64,000 nt of DNA from Notospermus geniculatus (lineage: Eukaryota > Nemertea > Pilidiophora > Heteronemertea > Lineidae). Both the position numbers and the translations under genes were made by a program. The stretch's first letter is position 1. Every line of letters starts with the position of its first letter. The notes beneath the pieces were generated by a model. It saw nothing but the letters and a program-made list of their open reading frames with translations. It was not told where the DNA came from and made no database searches. The stretch spans positions 11,792 to 75,791 of the forward strand of contig NMRB01000352.1 of NCBI GenBank assembly GCA_002633025.1. The letters run 5' to 3'. This document shows positions 1-11,061 of this stretch, piece by piece.

Positions 1-773
1 TTACATATTTCAATAGCTCTATGCACCACCCTTTTAACAATGCCTTACGCTGGTTATCGGGTGTTAATCTTGGGTACCACGGATTTGGGACCATGGATCT
101 TATCAATTACAATGAGGTGCAGGAACAGCTGCGCCACACAACGTTACTCCTGGGTACTACGATTCTTACGTTTAGGTTTAGGTTTACGTTTCGTTTTCGT
201 CAGGTTGTGGCAGTGACCTAGAAGCTCTATAATGGACTACGACGGAAGCCCGGACGGAAGAGGCGGAGGCTCCGTGACGCGACGGTTATAGCTCACCCAG
301 GTGACCCCAAATTTTATTTTTGAGGCAGAACAAATGTATGATAATACTTTTTGAGATACTATGTACAATGTATTTACATTATTTGCACCGGGTTTTACCC
401 AGCGTGGAATTGTTTACACAGCCATCACTAAGTCTTATCAACAAGTCATCATTGGGAATAAAATGGTTATAAATACAGGTACTCGTCAATCTATGGCAAG
501 GTTCGAAGAATATGGCGGGAGAATTTGTTTGGAACACAGCATCGTCTCAAAACCAGACAGATTGAGCACATGATTATTGCATAAATATACACATCAGTGT
601 GAAATGCATTTTTATCGGCAGTCATTACAGTTTCCGTGACCACGACAAGTACAAAAAAGTTGTGAACCAAACATCTATAGTTATAGTTTGTCCCCCACGT
701 ACATGTACCTGAATGTCCAGGGCATGAAAAAGACCCCACACAGGTGGACAGTAGCCTGTTAATATTATTTTTT
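1..773. other. Intergenic, no gene seen
   Basis: No reading frame here shows a recognisable domain or convincing splice sites. A short TTTAGG-like run occurs near 170-195 but has only two or three imperfect units, so it is not a telomere array. Confidence 0.5.
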
Positions 774-1029
774 GTGCTGAATTAATATCATATCATAATA
801 TGACATCGTATTAAGGGTTATGAAAAGTTACTCGAAATCTCGATTTTTTTTTGCAAAAAATCTGACTAACTGCACAAAAAATTGGGAAAATAAGGCTCGG
901 GGGCCCTGGGGAACCGTCATAAGAAGGTGCCCCGAGCCTTATTTTCTCAATTCAGTGTGCAGTTAGTCAGATTTTTTGCGTCAAAAATTCGAGATTTCGA
1001 GTCACTTTTCATAACCCTTAATTCAGCAC
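774..1029. repeat. Foldback (MITE-like) inverted repeat
   Basis: The arm beginning ttaagggttatgaaaagt at 811 is repeated in inverse orientation ending at 1020. The arms run about 95 bp, through aaaaaatctgactaactgcac and aaaataaggctcggg, and the loop is short. An outer gtgctgaatta/taattcagcac pair (774 and 1019) suggests the true ends, with about 25 bp of extra sequence in the left arm. The transcript would form a long hairpin. No transposase is encoded. Confidence 0.8.
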
Positions 1030-2170
1030 TAAATAACTACATGTATAGTATAAATTTTAGCAACGAGGGTAGCTGGGCTACGAAAAAATTTCGTATTCAT
1101 ATTGCACAAAGCCAATTACGGATACATTATTTATGCAGTCATCATGGTCAGTCACTCTCGACTTTGGGCCGATTTTTTACACGATGGCTAAGATAACCAT
1201 CGGGTTTCATTAACCCTCAGCTGTTTGTTAATCGAAGTGAATTTTTCGATTTAATGAATCGTTGATAGCCAAACATTCTAAAAGTCAAAAGGTTTACTTT
1301 GGTTAATTCACGGTTTGTCAGAAAAGGCGGTGGTTAAACCGAGGTTTACCTGAACTATCGTTTAAAAAATCGGCCCTTTGCTGTATATTTTCATCACAGA
1401 ACTTACAATATCACAAGTGAGTGAGAGTGAGAGTGAGTCTTCTCTGGATTTTCATAGTAAGTGTGAAATTTCTGGAAGTCAACTTCTTATTCTATTATCA
1501 CAAGAGAGTGAGAAGCACACAATAACAAGTCCGGTCATTTTGTGTAGGCCTACATTGATGTCACCCTGCTGCCCACAGTGAACAAGTACTTGGCAGGACA
1601 CTAGCACCAAACATCTAAAATGTGCACTCTGAGTGTGAGGACGGAGGGGAAATGTCTATGCCAAAAACAACAGCTCGCATTCAACTTGGTCTACAGGAAT
1701 ACTGTACTCTTCGTCCTCTTCCTCCACATACAGATCTCCCGGTCTCCTGCAGAGGAGCTCTGTCAAGTGTCTTCAGGCGGCCCTCCCCTCTCCTGCACTG
1801 GAGAGTGTATATGTCTTGAAGCATGATGCAAATTGGATGTCACATGTCGAAATCTCCTGCCCACAGTGAGAAGCATTCGGCAGGGGATTTACACATAGCA
1901 CCAAATCACCCCGAAAGTACATCGAGTTTGAGGACGGAACAGTTCCACACCTCTTCAAAACAGTCTTCAGAGATGAGACTCCAGTTTTAGTCCTGTGGAA
2001 CTGACTTTGATTCCTTGTATCAAAACTGTTTGTATCACAATTCATATTATACAAAAACGTTATTGCTCTCTTTGAATCCATCAGGGCATATCACGGTTGA
2101 GCAAGCACAAAGGTAAACATTTGTCAGATCTTCACAATCATGGTCTAGGTGGGATGGGGAAGTGTATTTG
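1030..2170. other. Intergenic with a duplicated tract
   Basis: A tract near 1565-1660 (gcccacagtgaacaag ... gtgtgaggacgga) recurs diverged near 1858-1945 (gcccacagtgagaagc ... tttgaggacgga). A stray unit of the downstream 45-bp minisatellite lies near 1740-1800. A GTGAGA microsatellite sits near 1415-1440. No gene is recognised. Confidence 0.4.
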
Positions 2171-2818
2171 TCACCAAATGTAGGACAGGTCGGATTCAGC
2201 TTGTTCTGCACGAGGAAGACTATATTCTTCTTCAATCGGCGTTTCTTCCTCTACTTGTATTGGAACTCTGTCTCTGTATTCAAGCGACCTTCCTAGTACC
2301 TCCCGCAGAGCTCTCTCCGCGCCTTCAAGCCGCCCTCCTCCCTCCCGCATGGGAGCTTTCTCCGTGCCTCCAAGCCGCCCTCCTCCCTCCCGCACTGGAG
2401 CTCTCTCCGCGCCTTCAAGCCGCCCTCCTCCCTCCCGCATGGGAGCTCTGTCTCTGCCTCCAAGCGGCCCTCCCCTCTCCTGCATGGGAGCTCCGTCTCT
2501 ACCGCCAAGTGGCCCTCCTCTTGCCCGCACGGGAGCTCCGTCTTTGTCTTCAGGCGGACGTCCTCTTCCCCGCACGGGAGCTCTGTCTCTGCCTCCAAGC
2601 GGCTCTCCCCTCTCCTGCATGGGAGCTCCGTCTCTACCGCCAACCGGCCCTCTTGCTCGCACAGGAGCTCTGTCTTCGTCTTCAAGTGGCCGGCCCCTCT
2701 CCTCCACATGGACTCTTTCTCCACCAACAATAGGCCTTCTGTCCTCCTCCGGCACAGGGTTTCTGTACCCTCTCATACTGGCGAACAAATACTGCAGGGT
2801 TGGGCTGGGCTTTGGCAT
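2171..2818 (-). CDS. Possible repeat-encoded exon, unrecognised
   Basis: A 215-codon minus-strand frame covers a 45-bp minisatellite and reads as 15-residue charged repeats of the kind GGRLEGAERAPVREG. A possible acceptor (aaccctgcag) lies inside its first codons at about 2796, and unique sequence flanks the array on both sides. Against it being a gene, the plus strand and another minus frame are also open over the array, as expected for any 45-bp repeat whose unit lacks stops. No homologous family is recognised. I treat it as a weak candidate. Confidence 0.18.
   Translation of the reverse strand: MPKPSPTLQYLFASMRGYRNPVPEEDRRPIVGGERVHVEERGRPLEDEDRAPVRARGPVGGRDGAPMQERGEPLGGRDRAPVRGRGRPPEDKDGAPVRARGGPLGGRDGAPMQERGGPLGGRDRAPMREGGGRLEGAERAPVREGGGRLGGTEKAPMREGGGRLEGAERALREVLGRSLEYRDRVPIQVEEETPIEEEYSLPRAEQAESDLSYIW
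2293..2740. repeat. 45-bp GC-rich minisatellite
   Basis: About ten units of 45 bp with cores such as gagctctctccgcgccttca and cctcctccctcccgcatgg. Because the unit is a multiple of three and lacks stops in several frames, long reading frames exist on both strands. Units diverge gradually from left to right, with the last ones least regular. Confidence 0.9.
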
Positions 2819-3378
2819 AATAGTACGGTATCAGCGTGATCAGTCCGGTGAAACAGAATGGCTTTCTGAAAAGATAAGATCAAAGTTCCCATCATGTTAT
2901 CTGTTGTCAATGGTGGTTACTAGTATTTCGGATTCGCCAGATCATTTTTTACTCAAGATCTGCCGCGAAGACTGAAAGCTGGCACTAGAGGAATCAATGA
3001 TTCAAATATTATTATGAAAAATATAGGATCAGTCAGCCGCACGTATCGCCAAAAGACGGCAGCAAAGTTCCAGCGAGCAATACATTAGAAACTTCTCCTG
3101 ATTGGTGCTCAGTCAACTTTGAATTGCCGCCCCCCCCCCCCCCGGCACTGAATTGGGCCGTAGTGACACCTATTGGTCAACTGAGTGACAGCATGCTCCT
3201 GTTCATTGCCCTGGGATATACGCTGCCAGGAGGAAATAATTATTTCCTCCCGACGCTGCGTAACTGGGGACCATACTCACCTTTCTAAAAAGCATTTGAA
3301 AACTTACTTATGTATCTGGGTTGCATACATTAGGCCTAGCCTATTCATTAATGCCAAAACTTTGCGACAAAATGAGAC

Positions 3379-3504
3379 AATAGTGAGCTTCTGCAAGCGC
3401 CCGGTTAGGCCATACGACTACGTTTATCTATTGTTTGGGTGCACTCACACAATAGATAAACGTCGTCGTAGAGTCTAACCGGGCGCTTGCAGAAGCTCAC
3501 TATT
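3379..3504. repeat. Palindromic MITE, family A, copy 1
   Basis: The 126-bp element has near-perfect arms starting tagtgagcttctgcaagc and ending in the complement, joined by a short loop around gggtgcactcac. Its inner sequence (cggttaggccatacgac, cgtttatctattgt) is shared with the copy at 9434-9551. Confidence 0.85.
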
Positions 3505-3779
3505 TTTATCCAGCATGCAGTTAACGGCAATTTCACCTCCTTTTATTTTTCTTTTCGTCTTTTTATCGATCAGTGTGACTGTCAGAAAATGGGGAACTGC
3601 ATTCTTGAGCCAATTTTTATTTTTAAAAATTACCGGTAGGGCCTAGCCCTATGAAAAATATTTTATCATCAGACAGAGGCCAAAATTTCGTCATTAACTG
3701 TGAAAGGAGAATATGGGGTCACTGGACCCCGTCAAAGGAAAAAAATTGCCCAGGCTAAAATATCATTTTACCGCTGCCC

Positions 3780-4010
3780 ATCAGTCGCACTGTCCGAGTT
3801 ACGGTGCAGAAATTATACATCACCGTCACGGTACGAATAATCATTCTCCACGCACTATTCCCACCGTGACGGTGTAAATAAGAGCTATTCCCACACAATT
3901 CACACCGGCACGGTACGAATAAGAACTGGCGGCGCACTTATTCACACCGTCATGGACGGTACGAATAAGATCTGGTTTGGCGTTATTTGCACCGTCACGG
4001 TACCGTAATA
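3780..4010. repeat. Cluster of accgtgacggt-type short repeats
   Basis: The motif caccgtcacggtacgaata and its complement recur about six times with 20-40 bp spacing and alternating orientation. The same motif pair recurs at 17738-17808. The core ACCGTGACGGT is almost palindromic. No coding potential is seen. Confidence 0.7.
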
Positions 4011-4042
4011 GCCCCGGCCTAACAACAACAACCTGAACAACA

Positions 4043-4182
4043 GGGGTAGCGAGCATAAAGGGGTCGTAACCCTACGTCAGGCCTAAGCCAGGTGTAGTGC
4101 TGGTCGATGCCCTATCCTCGACCAGCACTACGCCTGGCTTAGGCCTGACGTAGGGTTACGACCCCTTTATGCTCGCTACCCC
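4043..4182. repeat. Near-perfect 140-bp palindrome
   Basis: The arms (ggggtagcgagcataaagg ... through caggcctaagccagg) are almost exact complements of each other around a 12-nt loop (atgccctatcct region). It is typical of a young foldback MITE. Confidence 0.88.
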
Positions 4183-4225
4183 AGGGCACAAGCCTCCAAA
4201 ATAGCCTGGTGACGTTGCGTCGGTT

Positions 4226-4612
4226 TGTGACGCTGAAAGGGTAAATGTCGTCCTGGGTATATACAAAGATTACCCAGGATCTCAGTCTTCACTAAAACAA
4301 TACCCTGGGTGTAGTTTCGGTAGGCGAACATCACCCAGCTTCCGCAATCTGTGCCTAGGAACGAGTCCTATTTAGAAATCCCGCGGAATCTTGCGGTCTC
4401 GCGCTGCGGTACTTGTTGAGTGTAGCTGTTCATGACATTCTTCAGGCGGCCACGTGACCACGGACGAGACAACCTCGAATCCAGGTGTCATACTACGATG
4501 CTGGGTGTTGTACGGCTACCGAAAGTACACCCAGGGTATTGTTTTTGTGAAGATTGAGATCCTGGGTAATCTTTGTGTATACCCAGGACGACATACCTTT
4601 CAGCGTTTGTGA
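4226..4612. repeat. Inverted-repeat element with 115-bp arms
   Basis: The left arm (4226-4343, containing cctgggtatatacaaagatt and caataccctgggtgta) matches in inverse orientation the right arm at 4496-4612. About 150 bp of unique DNA lies between. The arms are diverged, and no coding frame of note is enclosed. Confidence 0.8.
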
Positions 4613-5114
4613 CCCTGACGAACAACAGCCAAATCCGCCATTTTGCGTAGGGTTATGTGATGCGTCGCGCCTCACAGCGCCGGTGTCGGGAGCATACTTC
4701 CGCGGTAAAAGTAGTTCCTGAAGAAATTACATTTCTGATAAATATTTCCTACTTTTATTGTATTTTATGATAATATCCGATGAAGAAAATATATTTGAGT
4801 CAATTTGTTCGCATATTTACATCAGAAGACCCATAATAGAATATTTTATTGCTTCGGGAATGGCAAACAAAATACACGGTGCACGCACTGCATCAGAACA
4901 GCGAAATGCATGTCAGTTCGCTGCTGTACATTCTGTAGTGTATGGCATGATGGCGGGAATCCCGGGCGGAAATCCCGATTTGGCCGAACAAAAACGCACA
5001 GTAACTCGCAAATCCCAAACCCAAGTCTCGCAATATCTCGCGGGATTTGGTCTCGGTGTTCCGGTTGCTAACAACAATAGGGACTACCAGAACAAGAGTG
5101 TATATGCAACCACT
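4613..5114. other. Intergenic, unrecognised open frame
   Basis: A plus-strand frame of 146 codons starts at 4758 and runs past this interval to 5198. It has no recognisable domain, and its end overlaps an inverted-repeat element, so I do not call it a gene. Confidence 0.35.
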
Positions 5115-5401
5115 TTAGTGCGGTATGTTATGTTCTCCCGTAGGATTTTTTTTGCTAAAGTTGATTTTTTTACTGTTTTGGCTTCAGTGAGGTTATAACT
5201 GCCCAAAAATGACGGGGTGCAAATTTTCTGACCCTTCCCTCCCTTTCTGGGGGACACCAGTGGATACAACGACTGAGATTTGTACAGGAGAATGGGACAT
5301 TTCTGATAGTTTGGACCCTAAAGTACCTAGAACTGCAAAAAAATCAACTTTAGCACAAAAATCCTACGGGAGCTGCTTTGTTGACACAACATACCGCACT
5401 A
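5115..5401. repeat. Inverted-repeat element (~290 bp)
   Basis: The arm agtgcggtatgttatgttct ... ctaaagttgattttttt at 5115-5168 is matched inversely by 5337-5401. An internal sequence of about 170 bp separates the arms. A related internal motif (gaagaccccggttggg) also occurs just downstream at 5466 and at 11012, linking it to the 10901-11061 family. Confidence 0.75.
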
Positions 5402-6129
5402 CTTGGCCACTACCTTGTTTTCAGTCTGTTCTAGAGTTTCAGATTGTAAAGTTCCAGCCTGAAGAAGACCCCGGTTGGGGTCGAAAATTCGCAAATTTCT
5501 GGAAATTGACTTTATTTATATCATCTACCTTGTTTTCGGTGTAGTCCAATATATCTGTATAATGATAGCACTGTGCGGCTCTGACGTGGATTATGCTGCC
5601 AATGGTGGCGACTGACACAATATTGAACCGGCTATTCGTGACACGTTTGAAGTGTGTTACTCAGGAAAATAGCGGATACGCCAGTACATGCATAATATGT
5701 TTATGAAAGAATAAAATTTCGTATATTGTTGTGTGAACGGCGGTCTCACGATCGAGCTGTTTTCAGACTGTTTAACTGTTTAGCAGTCTGTAATTCAATG
5801 TTACCATCTGCTCGCTTGCAGCCTCATCACTCTGTGTTGACGTACGATGATAGGGGAGGGATTCTTCTGTTTGCAAATACCCCTGATGTTAACTGGCACC
5901 AGTCTCCCAGAACGAACTCGAAGAGTCGCCCCTACCCCCTTAATCTGAGTGCGATATGAACTTGGTATTAGGCCCACTTTTCCCAAAATCGTTCTTGTTT
6001 CTTGTCGGGCCTTTGACATCGGCCCTAATACTTTTAGGTAAGGTGAAGACAAAGGTACATAGCACACAAAATATGAGAAAGTCTCATAACAGACCTACAC
6101 TGTTAGAAATTTTGTCGATAAAATAACAG
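5402..6129. other. Intergenic, no gene seen
   Basis: It contains a fragment of the ttctggaa-ttgact repeat family near 5450-5510. Otherwise I see no coding or structural signal. Confidence 0.4.
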
Positions 6130-6510
6130 AAAAGTGCCTGCAGCAGAGTCCCCAGCACTTTCTGTATATTTACAGGTGAAGTTATACAAATACAGAAATC
6201 TGTAACTGCCCTCATCAGATCCCTATAAAAACACAGAAGTACTGGGGACTCTGCTGCAGGCACTTTCTGTAAATTTATAGGTGGTACCATTTTAGCACAA
6301 AATTGCTTCCTGTAAAAACACAGAAATGCTGGGGACTCTGCTGCAGGCACTTTCTGTAAATTTATACGTGGTACCGTTTTAGCACAAAATTGCTTCCTGT
6401 AAAAACACAGAAATACTGGGGACTCTGCTGCAGGCACTTTCTGTAAATTTATAGGTGGTACCATTTCAGCACAAAATTGCTTCCTGTAAAAACAAAGAAG
6501 TACTGGGAAC
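6130..6510. repeat. ~87-bp tandem repeat, about 3.5 units
   Basis: Units begin near 6235, 6319, 6406 and 6491 with acacagaaatactggggact and contain gctgcaggcactttctgtaa. An inverted fragment lies at 6130-6175. The period is a multiple of three, which explains a 126-codon minus frame with repeated INLQKVPAAESP segments. I regard that frame as incidental. Confidence 0.85.
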
Positions 6511-6975
6511 TGACTTATGATAAAGCCATAAAGGAATGGTACATTTCTTTATGATCAAACGTCATATCACAAATGTCACAAATGGACTGTAATAATGAAA
6601 TCAAATGAATATTCAGTGAAGAAAACTACTGGGTAGGCCTATAGTAACGATAAAAACAACAAACTGCATTGGAGAAGGAGGGTAATGGTCACTCCACCAG
6701 CCACTGCATGCTAGCAGACCTACAGTAAATACCATTAAATGTCGTTTCTGTTTCCGTTTATAAATACTAGCATGATACCCATGGCGAGCACATACGCACA
6801 GGGTGCATAGGATGACATAAGGGGTAAAAGATATAATGGCACCATAGGCAGTAAGGGTGGCCAAAAATCATGCTGAAGCCATGTATCCCTGAATATCATG
6901 GGTTTTAGTAGTTTTTCAGCGGAAAACCTTCAAGGTAGAATCGCAGCAATAGACAGGATTAGCACCTTTCCGACT
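6511..6975. other. Intergenic, no gene seen
   Basis: No domain-bearing frame, splice-site pair or repeat structure is apparent. Confidence 0.4.
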
Positions 6976-7325
6976 CCGACTCCGACTACAACTACGAGAA
7001 CGAATTGCAGTCCGCTGTCGTCATCCTAGATAAAAACGATTTAATAGACGTTTGCAAATCGTAAAATGCCATAACTTTGTGGCAGAATTATTTTGACTCG
7101 TAATCGGAAGTGCACCTAAATCGCAAATATCTTAGTCGTATTTCAAGTCGTAACGACTAGGATTACGAGTTCAATATTCATAATTTATCCGTATTTCCGA
7201 TTTATACACTGTATTGCCAAATTTTTCTGCCTTCAATATATGGTGTTCGATGAATTGAAAACGTCTACCAACTCGTTTTAATCAAGGATGTCCATAGCGG
7301 ACTGCAATTCGTTCTCGTAGTTGAA
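6976..7325. repeat. Inverted-repeat element (~350 bp)
   Basis: The terminal arms actacgagaacgaattgcag (6988) and ctgcaattcgttctcgtagt (7303) are inverse copies. The ends sit in imperfect repeats of the gactccgactacaact type. The interior is AT-rich and encodes nothing. Confidence 0.78.
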
Positions 7326-8077
7326 GTAAACGAACACGCTAAATGAACTGATACCGGGCGCCGACCGATTGCCGACTGAAATTGACCACATCTTCAGCAT
7401 TTGTGAAAATCCCGTCTAGCTGGTCCACTACGGCGATCGAGTGCCCAGTTGCAACGCAACCCAGTTGCAAAGCAAGTCGCAACGGAAAATCAGCTTGAAA
7501 ATCAATGGTGGATTCTCCTAGCTTGTCAGTTCCTTGTGATCGTATTCAGTCGCGAGTAGCAGGTTGCAAAGCAAGTCGCAACGCAGAAAATCAACAGCTT
7601 AAAGCGAATCGATTGCGGATTTTGTTTACATTTGGCTTGTGTTTGTAAACACAAAATTCAGCCAATCAAAATGCACGAAAATTTCTTTGTTGACATTCTG
7701 GAGAAGTTTGTTTACATTTTTTCCTGAAAATTCGTCCCCTTTCAAATTCTATTCTAAATCAAATTTTTTCGCTTTCGATTCGCTTTAACGGGGTCAACAG
7801 AAGGGAGGACTGTGGCCGCCCGGTATGACATGTATGCCAAGAGAGATTCAATGTAAAGGTCGATGGACGTTGATGCTTTCTGTGTTCGTCTTGTGGTCTT
7901 CGGTATATTGTTTACCATCCCTAGAACAGCGGTTACCTCTCGCAGAACATTACACATTGAAAGAAACATCTTCTTTATTGAATTAAACAAGTGGAACTAT
8001 TTACAATCTGAAACTCTAGAAAAGACTGGGCTGAAACCCGAATGTAGAACTAACACCTGTGTAGACAGGATGAGTGA
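7326..8077. other. Intergenic, weak minus-strand frame
   Basis: It contains a short direct repeat (gcaaagcaagtcgcaacg near 7470 and 7567). A 78-codon minus frame at 7754-7990 reads protein-like (for example VLREVTAVLGMVNNIPKTTR) but lacks clear splice sites and a recognisable domain. Confidence 0.3.
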
Positions 8078-8228
8078 GCAATTAAGGAAAGAATAGTGTC
8101 CAAGCACCACCACGGATGGTTGCTGGACCTAATTAATTAAGAGAGTGGATGTAATTAAGGAAAGAAAAGTGTCCAAGCCCCACGGATGCTTGCTGGACCT
8201 AATAAAGATAGTGGATGTAATTAAGGAG
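8078..8228. repeat. ~72-bp tandem duplication
   Basis: Two copies contain aattaaggaaagaa, gtgtccaagc, cacggatg and tgctggacctaat, ending with gtggatgtaattaagga. They differ by small indels. Confidence 0.8.
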
Positions 8229-9433
8229 AAACTGATTTAGCTGAAAGAAAAGGGTTTAATAAATATGACATGTGTATTGGAGATTGACTTCTTGCTGATT
8301 ATCATTTTGTGTGTCAATTTTGTGCTATTCTGTATCTTGGATTTATTGAATTAAACGATGACAATACTAACATCATCATCGTGAAGACTAGAAAACAAAT
8401 GTGAAAAAAATCTTGCAATTTATTGAAATCACGGAATTATCCTCCCCTTCCTCGGTTAAATATTTTTCTGTTACTTTACACAATCATCACGGCTGTTTGA
8501 AGAGGATTTTAATCTCAATTTTAATGAGCTGTGAGGTCCCATGCGCTGCTGACACCAAGCGGTAACAAATGGTATTAACCATTCCGTCAAACGCAAGGCC
8601 CTTCCTCTTTTGTATACCTATTTAGAATAAATTTACAATAGGCAGTAAATCCATGTTTAGGCCCATATCAAAGTTTCATGCCATTGTTTGACAGTAAAAG
8701 GCTATCTTAAAAAATCGTTCTGTAACTTTGTACAGGGATCTCTCACTAAGCTAATGCCGACTGATTCATGAAGAATCAGTTTGCCAATATTTCTAAATTG
8801 ACGCCACCCGTTTCGAGTAGGCCCACACAATGAAATACAATGCAACGTACATCCCATTCACACAAATTATAAAGGGCGAACAATGCCAACAGAGGAATGA
8901 ATTTCTATTGAAAACAGGTTAGCTCTTTCACTGCCAAAAAAGTCGATCAACGTTTTTCAACTTTAGTGTAATAGATGACCATCAGATGTCTCACCAATCG
9001 CTAATGTTATTCCTATGCATTCCACTGGTTTCTTTCACTTTCTGTCGCTTTGGTCCATCAAAGTTTGTGGTTTTTGTGACCCAGAGGGTGGGAAGGGGTG
9101 TGCTGTGGTCAGTTTTGGGGTAAAAAATCGTAGTTTTTTGTGCAAAAAATCTTTCTGTCAAGAATTTTTGCAACTTTTACTGGAATAACTTCAGTCATTA
9201 TGATGTTTTCTACTGAAAGGTGGGATCTAACATTTTAAGTCTAATTTTGTGTGTGTATCTTACTTATTTCTGGTCAGTATTTGGGGGCACAAAGGGTCCC
9301 AAATACATGTACGTGATTTCTGGCAGTGAAGGAGAAGTCAAAAATCACCGTTTATTCTTAATGAATCAAGAAAAACTTCTGTAACTTTTTAGCGTCACTT
9401 CTTACCTAGTCGAGGTTGAATCTGTGGGGAGAT
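8229..9433. other. Intergenic, no gene seen
   Basis: AT-rich DNA without recognisable coding, RNA or repeat structure in either strand. Confidence 0.4.
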
Positions 9434-9551
9434 TAGGGAGGTTTCGCAAGCACCCGGTTAGGCCATACGACGACGTTTATCTATTGTTTGGGTATACACA
9501 ATAGATAAACGTCGTCGTAGGGCCTAACCGGGCGCTTCCGAAACCTCCCTA
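9434..9551. repeat. Palindromic MITE, family A, copy 2
   Basis: The inner palindrome is the same as in the 3379-3504 copy (cggttaggccatacgac, cgtttatctattgt, gtcgtcgtagg). The outer about 13 bp differ (agggaggtttc instead of agtgagcttct), yet both arms of this copy still match each other. Confidence 0.85.
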
Positions 9552-9760
9552 TTACTTGTTTTCGTACTTCTAATTCAGTGCTCGCGTTTTTTGGCCTCAA
9601 ACCGCAAACTAACCACAACGTTTGTCATACCGGTATATGGTCATCGCGCTACACGAGAAAGACATGCACATGAAGCACTACGTTCAAACGGTCGTGGCAG
9701 GGGGCAACAGGCCTCCCTGACAGCTTTCGGGATGAAAACAAATATACCGGTAATTGCACA

Positions 9761-9901
9761 GGGCCCGGTTGCACAAAACTCACGATAGTGCTAACTTTAT
9801 GTTAAATGACGTACAAATCCATTGTCTTTTTAAGTCATTTAACATAAAGTTAGTTCTAAACACCAAGTTAGCACTAACATGAGTTTTGTGCAACCCAGCC
9901 C
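9761..9901. repeat. Foldback MITE, 141 bp
   Basis: The ends gggcccggttgcacaaaact and agttttgtgcaacccagccc are inverse copies. The inner arms atgttaaatgac/gtcatttaacat fold as well. It has no coding content. Confidence 0.82.
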
Positions 9902-10304
9902 AATTAACCAACTTAGCACTTCCATTCTTTTTCCATTTTATGGGATATCAACCGTGTGGCTGCATTTCCCCCAAAATCAAAGAAAACTTTTTTGAGACAC
10001 CATCAACACAAACACACACTTTCAAACGATAAGAATTTCTTCAACATTTCGGTATTTTCGGGGACAAAATGACGGTAAAATTCACGAAATAGTCAATTCA
10101 TGAAATGACAAGAGAAGGGTGCGAATATAAATGTCAAAAGTACATTTTGTCTCATTTCCCGGTAATGTTGATCACGTGTAGACCTCCCTCCCGCTGCAGA
10201 TGTAACAGCCAAAATTGCCTTGAATAGTGACGCCACGAAGTACATATGACGGACCTCAGATTCCGGTTTTTCAGAGAATTCTGAAAATGCACTGAGTCGG
10301 GCCA
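9902..10304. other. Intergenic, no gene seen
   Basis: No supported feature is present. The open frames seen on the minus strand extend into the hairpin at 10305-10531 and are not gene-like. Confidence 0.4.
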
Positions 10305-10531
10305 ATAGACCATTTTTGCTCTGCGAGATTCGGCGAGAGGTCGCGACTTTGCCATGGCGTTTCTTGGAAACTCGCACATGCGCAGTAGCTGGTTGGAAGA
10401 ATGTACACGGAAGCGTGTGTGTGAGACATGTACATTCTTCCAACCAGCTACTGCGCATGTGCGAGTTTCCAAGAAACGCCATGGCAACGTCGCGACCTCT
10501 CGCCGAATCTCGCAGAGCAAAAATGGTCTAT
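10305..10531. repeat. Long near-perfect hairpin, ~105-bp arms
   Basis: The arms run from atagaccatttttgctctgc to the complementary gcaaaaatggtctat. They include ggcgtttcttggaaactcgc and catgcgcagtagctggttgg, with a short loop around acacggaagcgtgtgtgtg. Arm identity is very high, with only scattered mismatches. Long reading frames on both strands here are mirror images of the same arm. Confidence 0.9.
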
Positions 10532-10900
10532 AAGTGGAACAAGCCATAAGAGAAAAGTGCACTGTTAGTGTGTGCACGGAAGAAGCAATGGATATGTCAC
10601 TTCCCAAAGCGTTTTCTTGACCCGATGTATTGGATATGATAAAATACATGTACTGTAAAATTGTTGCTGGCGATGTTCTCTTTGCAAAGTGCACGAATGA
10701 AGGTAGGTTTCCCGCCAAAAAGTGTAGGCCTAGTGACCTCAAATCCACCAGACATCACATATTTGTATTCAGGCATGTTTACTATCTACATGTATTAAAA
10801 AACGTTCCTGGTAACTTTCATGCTGTCTACTGTACAGCCGGCAACATCTTGTCCCTGGCCCACATCGTGTGTTCCATCATGGCTTGTATGTAATAAATAC

Positions 10901-11061
10901 CAAGAAGTCAACTTCCAGAAACTTGCGAATTTTCGACCCAATCGTGGTCTTCTTCTGGCACTTTTCAGTTGGAGAGATCAGAAAAGACTCGAACTGAAAA
11001 GTGCCTGAGGAAGACCCCGGTTGGGTCGAAACGGCGCAAGTTTCTGGAAGTTGACTTCTTG
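10901..11061. repeat. Foldback element, ~160 bp
   Basis: aagaagtcaacttccagaaa at the left matches tttctggaagttgacttctt at the right. The inner arms contain gaccccggttgggtcgaaa-type sequence and gaactgaaaagtgcc. Related fragments occur near 1478, 5451-5510 and 13880, so this is a dispersed family. Confidence 0.85.

Noticed and set aside
170-200. Telomere-like TTTAGG repeats
   Set aside because: Only two or three imperfect units; far too short for a telomere or interstitial telomere array.
6084-6464. 126-codon minus frame with 29-residue repeats
   Set aside because: It is the translation of an 87-bp tandem repeat whose unit happens to lack stops; an inverted fragment lies at its edge.
10152-10748. 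198-codon minus frame and overlapping plus frame
   Set aside because: Both read through the arms of the 10305-10531 hairpin, so the two strands encode the same arm; no domain or splice sites.
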